In this document: piece after piece, positions 37,781 through 46,052 of the stretch
Numbering within the stretch: position 1 is the stretch's first letter
Layout of the letters: each line of letters starts with the position of its first letter
Source of the DNA: a bacterium
GTDB lineage: Bacteria; Bacillota; Clostridia; Lachnospirales; Lachnospiraceae
Direction of reading: 5' to 3'
DNA: 51,450 bases
Assembly (NCBI GenBank): GCA_028727105.1
Contig: JAQYOU010000090.1
Span: forward strand, 1-51,450
Translations under genes and position numbers: made by a program
Notes under the pieces: generated by a model
What the model was told of the DNA's origin: nothing
The model's database searches: none
The model's input: only the letters and a program-made list of their open reading frames with translations

Positions 37781-38012
37781 AAAACCGAGGGCAGCTGTTT
37801 TTTGGCTGTCCCCCGGCATCGGTGTTTGTGTATGTAGCTTTTCCTGAAGCAAAGGATCAGGTTTTGTGTGCTGCCCTATGCGAAGCGTGGCAAGGGGCGC
37901 TCCTCATGACATTGGGCGATGGCCGTGGCAGAAGAAACGTCCCCTAAACAGATTAGGGCTTCCACGGTGCCTGAGTCTCCTCTCCATAGCACAACAAAGT
38001 CGACGAACCCTA
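37781..38012 (-). ncRNA. structured ncRNA candidate with intrinsic terminator (6S-like architecture possible; family unproven)
   Basis: No supported ORF; minus-strand complementary segments ttgttgtgctatg/catagggcagcacacaa (with bulges), ccgtgg...ccacgg enclosing cctaa/ttagg; ends with ccgggggacagc-caaaaaaca-gctgccctcgg-ttttt. Confidence 0.55.
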
Positions 38013-38069
38013 ATAACTCATGCGTCATTTGATTTTTCTTTATTTATCATTTTGATCAATTAAAAGAGT

Positions 38070-39611
38070 CTACACACTCTGAATGAATCTCTGGAAGGCT
38101 TCGCGTCCTTCGGGTGTACATTTGTACACGCCTGCGTCTTCTAATACTTCGGAGAATACCAGTCCGATCTCTTTCTTTAAGATGTCGTTTACATTCTCCT
38201 CTGTGATCGCGTCATATTTCGGCAGGAACTCGTCTACCCAGTCTGCATGCTTTTCCAGTTCCTCATCTGCGCGAAGGTTCTTTCCTGTCACGATGGCGTC
38301 TGCCAGCCCTGCGATCTCATCCTTTAACCGCGCCGGAAGAACCGCCAGTCCCATGACCTCGATCAAGCCGATGTTCTCTTTCTTGATATGATGCAGCTTT
38401 GCATGGGGATGATAAACACCCAGAGGATGCTCCTCTGTGGTGATGTTGTTTCTGAGTACCAGATCCAGTTCGAACAGATCGCCGCGCTTTCTTGCGATGG
38501 GTGTGATGGTGTTGTGGGGCTCACCGTCGGTCTCTGCAAAAACAAAGGCTGCCTCATCTGTATAGCCGCGCCATGCCAGAAGGATCTTGTCAGCAAGCTC
38601 GATCAGACGCTCCTTGTCCTTACCGTCCAGACGGATCACGGACATGGGCCATTTTACGATGCCTGCCTTTACGTCATTAAAGCCCTCAAAGCTGATCTCT
38701 TTTTCTACCGAAGCCTTTGCCATGGCAAACTCATAATGTCCGCCCTGAAAATGATCATGGCTCAAGATCGAACCGCCAACGATGGGCAGATCTGCGTTGC
38801 TGCCAACGAAATAATGAGGGAACTGCTCTACGAAATCCAAAAGCTTCCCGAAGGTCGCACGTTCGATCTTCATAGGGATATGCCGCGAGTTAAATACGAT
38901 GCAGTGCTCATTGTAATATACATAGGGCGAATACTGGAAACACCAGCCGCTGTTGTTGATAGTCACCGGAATGATGCGGTGATTCTGTCGGGCAGGGTGA
39001 TTGACGCGCCCTGCGTAGCCCTCGTTTTCCTTGCACAGCAGGCACTTCGGATAACCGCTCTGCTTTGCCAGCTTCGCTGCTGCGATGGCCTTCGGATCCT
39101 TCTCCGGCTTGGAGAGGTTGACCGTGATATCAAGGGTGCCGTACTCCGTCTCTGCCGTCCACTTTAAGTCCTTTTTGATGCGGTAACGACGGATATAGTT
39201 ACTGTCACAGCTCAGCTTATAAAAATAATCGGTGGCAGCCTCCGGAGAGGTGTTTGCATACAGGTTCTCAAAATTGCTGATGACCTCACTGGGACGGGGC
39301 ATAAGCATGCTCATGATCTTTGTGTCAAACAGGTCACGGTAAACGACGCTGTTCTCCGTAGTGATTCCTTTTGCATATGCATAATCACACATCTCACCCA
39401 ACACGGTTTCCAGACAATCCTCTGCCTGCTCCTGCGTCATGCGGGGGCTTTCCTCCCACTCATTCACAAGCTGATCGTCGATCTCATCCAGCGCGAACAG
39501 CTCCAGCAGACGGTTGATGGTATAGGTGGTGTCCAGGGGATCGATCAGCCGTGTTGCCAGTGCATAATCGACCAGGGTCAGTATGTTTTTTTCGATATTT
39601 ATTTCGCTCAT
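38070..39611 (-). CDS. galT: UDP-glucose--hexose-1-phosphate uridylyltransferase
   Basis: 513 aa, Firmicute GalT type; 'PIVGGSILSHDHFQGGHYEFAM'. Confidence 0.93.
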   Translation of the reverse strand: MSEINIEKNILTLVDYALATRLIDPLDTTYTINRLLELFALDEIDDQLVNEWEESPRMTQEQAEDCLETVLGEMCDYAYAKGITTENSVVYRDLFDTKIMSMLMPRPSEVISNFENLYANTSPEAATDYFYKLSCDSNYIRRYRIKKDLKWTAETEYGTLDITVNLSKPEKDPKAIAAAKLAKQSGYPKCLLCKENEGYAGRVNHPARQNHRIIPVTINNSGWCFQYSPYVYYNEHCIVFNSRHIPMKIERATFGKLLDFVEQFPHYFVGSNADLPIVGGSILSHDHFQGGHYEFAMAKASVEKEISFEGFNDVKAGIVKWPMSVIRLDGKDKERLIELADKILLAWRGYTDEAAFVFAETDGEPHNTITPIARKRGDLFELDLVLRNNITTEEHPLGVYHPHAKLHHIKKENIGLIEVMGLAVLPARLKDEIAGLADAIVTGKNLRADEELEKHADWVDEFLPKYDAITEENVNDILKKEIGLVFSEVLEDAGVYKCTPEGREAFQRFIQSV

Positions 39612-39691
39612 TTTTATCCTCCCATTACGCAGGGCAACGTCTTTTCTTCCCGGATATCAAAGACATTGCCCTGTTGCTCAAAACGCTGATT

Positions 39692-40858
39692 TTATGCCAG
39701 TCTTGAAGGGCCATCGCCGATCTCTACCACATAGAAGTCTGCCGCATAGCCGATCTTTTCCTCATATGCCTTACCAACCTGCTCGATAAAGGTATCCACT
39801 GCATCGTTTTTCACAATGCTGACAGAGCATCCGCCAAAGCCTGCGCCGGTCATACGGGATCCGATCACGCCGTCCACCTTCCATGCTTCCTCTGCCAGTG
39901 TATCCAGCTCAATTCCGGTTACTTCGTAATCATCACGCAGAGATACATGAGACTCGTTCATGAGCTTTCCGAACAGCTCCACATCGTTGTTTTTCAAAGC
40001 CTCTACCGCCTTGATGGTGCGCTGGTTCTCATAAACCGCATGTCTTGCACGCTTTACGCGATCCTCATCCTTGATGGCAGATTTGAATTTTTCAAACTCC
40101 TCCTCTGTCAGCTCACCAAGGCTCTTTACACCTGCATACTGCTGGATCTCCTCCAGTGCCTTCTCACACTCTGCGCGGCGCTCATTGTACTTGGAATCGC
40201 CAAGTCCACGCTTTTTGTTTGAGCAGGAGATCACGATCTTTGCATCCTTTAACTCAATGGGTGCATATTCGTACTCTAAGGTTGCTGTGTCAAGGAAGAT
40301 CGCATGTCCCTTTTTGCCCATGGCGATGGCAAACTGATCCATGATACCGCAGTTGACGCCGTTGAACTGATTCTCGGAAAACTGTCCGATCAGAGCGATA
40401 TCCTGATTGGTCACGTCGCAGCCATAGAAGTCCTTTAAGATATATCCGGTCAGCACCTCCACGGATGCAGAAGAGCTGAGTCCGGAACCGTTGGGGATGT
40501 TTCCGAATAATAACAGATCCATGCCCTGTGTGATCTTCATGCCCTTCTCACCAAAGGCCCAGATCACTCCCTTCGGATAGTTCGTCCAGTCTGCTGCCGG
40601 ATCGGGCTTTAAGTCCTCAAGGCTTGACTCGATGATACCGAGGTTCTCAAAGTTCATGGAATAAAAACGCAGCTTGTTGTCCTCACGTTTTCTGACAACA
40701 CCGTAGGTTCCGATGGTCAGTGCACACGGAAACACATGTCCGCCGTTGTAATCGGTGTGCTCTCCGATCATGTTCACACGTCCCGGTGCGAAGTAGGTAC
40801 GAATCTCTCCATCTGCGCCAAAAAGCTCTTTGAATTTCTCCAATAATTTCTCCTGCAT
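39692..40858 (-). CDS. galK: galactokinase
   Basis: 'APGRVNMIGEHTDYNGGHVFPCAL', 'NIPNGSGLSSSASVEV', 'GAGFGGCSVSIV'. Confidence 0.95.
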   Translation of the reverse strand: MQEKLLEKFKELFGADGEIRTYFAPGRVNMIGEHTDYNGGHVFPCALTIGTYGVVRKREDNKLRFYSMNFENLGIIESSLEDLKPDPAADWTNYPKGVIWAFGEKGMKITQGMDLLLFGNIPNGSGLSSSASVEVLTGYILKDFYGCDVTNQDIALIGQFSENQFNGVNCGIMDQFAIAMGKKGHAIFLDTATLEYEYAPIELKDAKIVISCSNKKRGLGDSKYNERRAECEKALEEIQQYAGVKSLGELTEEEFEKFKSAIKDEDRVKRARHAVYENQRTIKAVEALKNNDVELFGKLMNESHVSLRDDYEVTGIELDTLAEEAWKVDGVIGSRMTGAGFGGCSVSIVKNDAVDTFIEQVGKAYEEKIGYAADFYVVEIGDGPSRLA

Positions 40859-41064
40859 TGCAATACCCTCCATTGTTTTCTCATCTTTTTGTTATCCGAA
40901 AAAGCATAAAAACGGCGGTGGAAACTGCTGTCATTCCCATCGCCGTCTTCCTGTATGTCATTATAGCTTTGCGCCGCCGGCATTTCAATTACCCACATGC
41001 GGTTTGCAACATTTTTACCAAAAGTGGCACCGAAATGAATGTGTTTTCATCCGTGTCCGCAGGA

Positions 41065-42993
41065 TCAGCACCCTTCGTGCATCCACACGCGCATCTGGTT
41101 CAGTCCGCGGTTGCCCCATGCGAAATAGGGGATCGCCCGCAGCGTCACTTCCTGCATCTGCGGTGCCTGCTCACAATATAGGTCATCTCCTCCGGCGTAA
41201 GTGAGGCGTTTTCCGGAAATATCAAGAAGCGTCATGCCCGAGAGTACGCCATCCGTTCCGGTTATCGTGGAAGCGTTGAGCTCCCGATCGACAAAAAGCG
41301 CCTGTATATCCTTGCCATTGTCCACGCCTTCAAAACAATAGACCATCGGTCCACGCATGATCGCTACGCAGCCCACATCTTCCCGGACTTTCGTATTCGC
41401 ATAGATCTTTCTGACCGGCATCGCAAATTCCACTGTCACCTCATCGTCACTGTCCCACGTGCGCTCCAGATACAGATAACCTTCCTTCATGGTGGTGTCT
41501 GTGATCACCGTGGTTCCGTTCACCTTCACCTCAAGCTGCGCATGATGGATATAAGAAGGCACATGGATTGCCAGCGTAAATACATCCTCTGTCTTTGCCG
41601 ACACGTGATAAGTCACGCGCCCTTCCCACGGATAGCTGCTCTCCACGCGGATGTCTGCTTTTTCAAAGGAGGCCTCGCTTCCTATAAACAGGTGTGACCA
41701 AATCGTCTTCTCGTCCTCATCCCACACGTATTTGCCAAGAGATGTTACCATGCGCACCAGGTTTGGCGGGCAGCACGCACACGCATACCATCCCGGACGC
41801 TCGGGGATCACGTGCTCGTACCCGGCTGCCACACCGGATGTACCGGGATTCACCTCCAGCGGATTCACATAGAAAAACCGCTTGCCGTCACGCTGCATCC
41901 CACTGATGATACCGTTGTAGAGCGCCCGCTCCATCACGTCCGCATATACACCGCGTTTTTCGCTCTTCAACAGCTGTTTTGCGAAAAAAACCAATCCTAT
42001 AGATGCGCAGGTTTCCGCGTAGACCGTATCATTCGGCAGCTCATAGGGTACAGAAAAGGACTCTCCCACAACCGTTGCCCCGATACCGCCGGTGATGTAC
42101 ATTTTCTTTTGGATCACATTGTTCCAAAGACGTCTGCAGGCGGCCAGCAGCTTTTCGTCGCTGTCCTCTGCTGCCAGATCAGCCATCGCCGTATACATAT
42201 AGACTGCGCGCACACTGTGACCGACTGCTTCCTCCTGATCATAGACCGTGGCATGGCTTTGGTTGTACTTCGTGTCCTCCGGCTTCATGCCGAAGTGTTC
42301 CCAGTCGCGCTTTTTTGCTTCTTCCTTGAAAAAGTCCGGATTTTTTCCCCGCTCCTCCAGAAAATAGCGGGCCATTTCCTTATATTTGGTCTTTCCCGTC
42401 ACATGATACAGGCGCATCAGACCGATCTCCACCTCCTGATGGCCGGGAATCCCTTTCACTTTACCTTCCCCTTCACCGAAACGGCTGATGATATGATCCG
42501 CCATGCGTTCCATAACAGAAAGCAGCTTGTCTTTTCCGGTGGCCTCATAATAAGCTGCCGCTGCTTCCATCATATGTCCGGCACAATATAGCTCATGACA
42601 CTCCAACAGATTCTGCCAGCGGTGCTCCGGCTCCTTGATCGTAAAATACGTATTCAGATAACCGTCCTCCTGCTGTGCCTGTGCCACAATGTCAATGATC
42701 GCATCTGCCCGCGTCTCAAGGTCGGCATCCGGTTTGATCACAAGCGAATAAGCCACGCCCTCCAGCCACTTTGCCACATCGCTGTCCTGAAAGACCATGC
42801 CGTAAAACTCCCCCTCCGCAAGTCCCGCAGCAATGCGGAAATTGTCAATGGCATGACTTTTTTCCACACCCTCCTCTTTGTCATTCAACACACGTTCCTG
42901 AAAAGGGATCACCACATCTGTCACAAGGCTCTGCATCTGTGTCCAGAAGCCATCCCTGATCTGCACCTGACCCAAACTGATTTCTTTTCCCAT
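41065..42993 (-). CDS. GH127 family (beta-L-arabinofuranosidase-like) glycoside hydrolase
   Basis: 'ISLGQVQIRDGFWTQMQSLV...' and 'YACACCPPNLVRMVTSLGKYVW'. Confidence 0.88.
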   Translation of the reverse strand: MGKEISLGQVQIRDGFWTQMQSLVTDVVIPFQERVLNDKEEGVEKSHAIDNFRIAAGLAEGEFYGMVFQDSDVAKWLEGVAYSLVIKPDADLETRADAIIDIVAQAQQEDGYLNTYFTIKEPEHRWQNLLECHELYCAGHMMEAAAAYYEATGKDKLLSVMERMADHIISRFGEGEGKVKGIPGHQEVEIGLMRLYHVTGKTKYKEMARYFLEERGKNPDFFKEEAKKRDWEHFGMKPEDTKYNQSHATVYDQEEAVGHSVRAVYMYTAMADLAAEDSDEKLLAACRRLWNNVIQKKMYITGGIGATVVGESFSVPYELPNDTVYAETCASIGLVFFAKQLLKSEKRGVYADVMERALYNGIISGMQRDGKRFFYVNPLEVNPGTSGVAAGYEHVIPERPGWYACACCPPNLVRMVTSLGKYVWDEDEKTIWSHLFIGSEASFEKADIRVESSYPWEGRVTYHVSAKTEDVFTLAIHVPSYIHHAQLEVKVNGTTVITDTTMKEGYLYLERTWDSDDEVTVEFAMPVRKIYANTKVREDVGCVAIMRGPMVYCFEGVDNGKDIQALFVDRELNASTITGTDGVLSGMTLLDISGKRLTYAGGDDLYCEQAPQMQEVTLRAIPYFAWGNRGLNQMRVWMHEGC

Positions 42994-43094
42994 ACACTTC
43001 TCCTTTTTATATAGAGAAATGACGGGAGCATGCCCGTCACCTCTCAATCAACTAATCTATAAGGGATGTTTGTTACCCGGATATCACCGCCTGA

Positions 43095-44615
43095 TTATTT
43101 TTTCAAACGAATACTAACTACACTGCATGCCGGGATCACAGCGCGGATGCCGTCTGCTGTGTTTTCATAAGCAGTAAATGTCTGCTCTGTCACAACCTCC
43201 GGTGCCTCAAAGGTATTGTGTGCGTTCATCTTTCCCGATACAACAGAAGCCTCAAATACATTGTATGCAGCCCCGTCTGCGGTCAGCTGAACATCCACTG
43301 TCTCTGCAGACTCCAGAGCGTTGTTTGTCAATGTGATGGTGATGATGCCATCCGCATCCACAGAAGCAGACTCGATCACCTTCGGCAGCTCATTTTCACC
43401 TGCTCCGACCGTTCCTGCACCCATCAGCTCACTGGAGAGCAGTTGTGCTCCCTGATGATGGCGATACATATGGAACACATGATAGGTGGGTGTCTTGATC
43501 ATCTTCTCGCCGTCTGTCAGCATCACAGACTGTAACACATTGATCAGCTGTGCAATACAAGCCATCTTGACACGATCGGAATGCTTGTTAAAGATGTTCA
43601 GGTTCATACCCGCAACCAGCGCATCGCGCATCGTATTCTGCTGATATAAGAAGCCCGGATTGGTACCCGGCTCTACGTCTGTCCAGATTCCCCACTCATC
43701 CACGATCAGACCGATCTGCTTATCGGGATCATATTCATCCATGATCGCTCCGTGACGATTGATGAGTTCTTCCATATAATAGCTGCGCTTTAAGGTCTGG
43801 TAGAAAATCTCCTCCGTAAAATCTGTCGCGCTGCCCTTCTTGTTCCAGTCATCCACTACCTCTGGAAGTGTGTAATAGTGTAGAGAAAGTCCATCCATCA
43901 ATCCATGGAAACGAGGCTCGCAGTGATCGAAGCAGGTCTCTAATACACCCTTTGTCCATGCATAATCATCCACGTTCGGTCCGCAGCAGATCTTCTGGAT
44001 CGGTGCATTTCCTGCATAGTTTCTTACATAGGTCTGGTATCTGCGATACTCATCTGCATAGTGCTGGGGACGCATGTTTCCGCCACAGCCCCAGTTCTCA
44101 TTGCCGACACCAAAATAATCAACCGTCCACGGTTCCTCGTGTCCGTTCTCCTTGCGCAGGTCAGCCATCGGAGAAACACCGTTAAATGTCATGTACTCCA
44201 CCCACTCGCTCATCTCGCGGACAGTTCCGCTTCCGAGATTTCCATTGATGTAGGTTTTGCAGCCCAGCTGACGGCACAGCTCAAAAAACTCATGGGTTCC
44301 GAAGCTGTTGTCCTCTACGACACCGCCCCAGTGGGTGTTGATCATTTTCTTTCTGGATGCCTTCGGTCCGATACCGTCCATCCAGTGATATTCGTCAGCA
44401 AAGCATCCGCCCGGCCACCGAAGTACCGGGATCTTCATTTCTTTTAATGCCTCCACCACATCGGTGCGCATTCCATTGACATTCGGGATGTCAGAGTCCT
44501 CTCCGACATACAATCCCTCATAGATGCACCGTCCGAGATGCTCGGAAAAATGTCCGTAGATCTCCGGTGCGATCCTGCTTTTTTTGTTCTCGTTGTTAAT
44601 GATCAGTTTTGCCAT
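43095..44615 (-). CDS. GH51 alpha-N-arabinofuranosidase
   Basis: '[20 protein letters not shown]', '[15 protein letters not shown]', '[10 protein letters not shown]'. Confidence 0.93.
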   Translation of the reverse strand: MAKLIINNENKKSRIAPEIYGHFSEHLGRCIYEGLYVGEDSDIPNVNGMRTDVVEALKEMKIPVLRWPGGCFADEYHWMDGIGPKASRKKMINTHWGGVVEDNSFGTHEFFELCRQLGCKTYINGNLGSGTVREMSEWVEYMTFNGVSPMADLRKENGHEEPWTVDYFGVGNENWGCGGNMRPQHYADEYRRYQTYVRNYAGNAPIQKICCGPNVDDYAWTKGVLETCFDHCEPRFHGLMDGLSLHYYTLPEVVDDWNKKGSATDFTEEIFYQTLKRSYYMEELINRHGAIMDEYDPDKQIGLIVDEWGIWTDVEPGTNPGFLYQQNTMRDALVAGMNLNIFNKHSDRVKMACIAQLINVLQSVMLTDGEKMIKTPTYHVFHMYRHHQGAQLLSSELMGAGTVGAGENELPKVIESASVDADGIITITLTNNALESAETVDVQLTADGAAYNVFEASVVSGKMNAHNTFEAPEVVTEQTFTAYENTADGIRAVIPACSVVSIRLKK

Positions 44616-44634
44616 ATGTAAACCCTTACCTTTC

Positions 44635-44898
44635 TCACCATTTTTTCTTCGGACAATGTGATATTTTGACCGCTGCCCGCAGCTCCACATAACAGCCGCA
44701 AGCAAGACAAGTGCCGTCTATAAGCTTTTCGCACGCGCGGCAAACATCCAGCCTGGCTTCATACTCCTTGTCCTTCACACGATCCGCTTGTTTGATCGCC
44801 TCGCGATATTTTTTGATCTTTTCCAGTTCCGCCTGCTTTGAGGTATCCAACGCGATCATATCCCGCAGCAGACATCTGGTGCATATCCGTTGTTCCAT
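44635..44898 (-). CDS. small Cys-rich protein (DUF6171-like)
   Basis: '[11 protein letters not shown]...[36 protein letters not shown]'. Confidence 0.7.
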   Translation of the reverse strand: MEQRICTRCLLRDMIALDTSKQAELEKIKKYREAIKQADRVKDKEYEARLDVCRACEKLIDGTCLACGCYVELRAAVKISHCPKKKW

Positions 44899-45125
44899 TC
44901 TTCCATTTTAAAACTTGTCTCATTTGAAGACAAGTTGTTTTTCCTTCGTTTGAATGATAAGAGGAATAGAACTTATCATTTTTACCATAGAATATAGTGT
45001 TCCGCCAAAATTTTTTGTGATTTATTTTCCGGTCTTTTGAGTTGTTTTCCAAAAAGGCTTGTGCTAATATATCACTATTGTTGGACTTTGGGCTTTCTTT
45101 ATTTTGAGTACGAGGACGATCCGTC

Positions 45126-45833
45126 ATGAAAAAAACGAATTTAAAAGACTTTATTTATAATCACCGTTACCTTTTATTACAGGCATACTGGCTGATCTAT
45201 CTGCCATGGTTTATGTATCTGGAAAATCACGTGACCAAACATTTTCACGTCATACACATGGAGCTGGATGACTCGATCCCGTTCATTGCGGCATTCTGTA
45301 TCCCTTACTTTTTATGGTTTGGCTATGTGGCGGTGGCATTTTGCTATACCTATCTCCATGACAAACAGGAATATCTTCGCACATGCGCTTTTTTATTCAC
45401 AGGCATGACGATCTTCCTTATTATATCCACGGTATACCCGAACGGTCACTACATGCGAAGCAGCGTCGTGCTGGGTGATGGTATGTTCGATCAGATCGTG
45501 CGCTGGCTGTGGTCAACAGATACGGCGACCAATCTGTTCCCGAGTATCCACGTGTTCAATTCCATTGGCGCACATATCGCACTGACCAGAAGCGAAAACC
45601 TTCGCGACAACAAGCTGGTAAAATACGGTTCCTTTACACTGATGTGCAGCATCATCTTAGCTACCGTATTCATCAAACAGCACTCCGTTTTCGACGTGAT
45701 GACCGCACTGCTCATGGCTTTGATACTCTATCCCATCGCCTACGGCAAGGCTCCGGAAAATGCGGTGGAACGCTTCCGCAATTATATGCAGGCCAGAAGG
45801 CTTCGAAAAAAATATAAGGATGTACAGTGGTAA
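45126..45833 (+). CDS. PAP2-family phosphatase-like membrane protein
   Basis: 'TNLFPSIHVFNSIGAH...IKQHSVFDVMTALL'. Confidence 0.85.
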   Translation: MKKTNLKDFIYNHRYLLLQAYWLIYLPWFMYLENHVTKHFHVIHMELDDSIPFIAAFCIPYFLWFGYVAVAFCYTYLHDKQEYLRTCAFLFTGMTIFLIISTVYPNGHYMRSSVVLGDGMFDQIVRWLWSTDTATNLFPSIHVFNSIGAHIALTRSENLRDNKLVKYGSFTLMCSIILATVFIKQHSVFDVMTALLMALILYPIAYGKAPENAVERFRNYMQARRLRKKYKDVQW

Positions 45834-45844
45834 CACTGGTTTTC

Positions 45845-45872
45845 AGAACACCTCAGCCGGGGTGTTCTTTTT
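45845..45872 (+). terminator. intrinsic terminator after PAP2 gene
   Basis: gaacacctcagccggggtgttctttttt. Confidence 0.85.
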
Positions 45873-45888
45873 TGTCGTATAGAAAACT

Positions 45889-45929
45889 TTTTCTGTATTT
45901 TATGGTGTATATTTTCTATATTTTATGGT
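45889..45929 (+). repeat. two 18-bp direct repeats (17/18 identical), 23 bp start-to-start, upstream of calpain-like gene
   Basis: ttttctgtattttatggt (45889-45906) and ttttctatattttatggt (45912-45929). Confidence 0.75.
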
Positions 45930-46052
45930 AAAATGTAACCGTTCAGAGACGGAAAAATGGCGCTTTTGCGGAATCAGAACGGAGTCTGAACAATTACAGA
46001 AAAACATATCTCATCAATGCACGCAGCTCCCGCTTGCAAGGAGGTAATATCC

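Noticed and set aside
38388-39167. 259-aa plus-strand ORF antisense to galT
   Set aside because: Shadow ORF; no motif support.
41812-42591. 259-aa plus-strand ORF antisense to GH127
   Set aside because: Shadow ORF in a high-confidence glycoside hydrolase gene.
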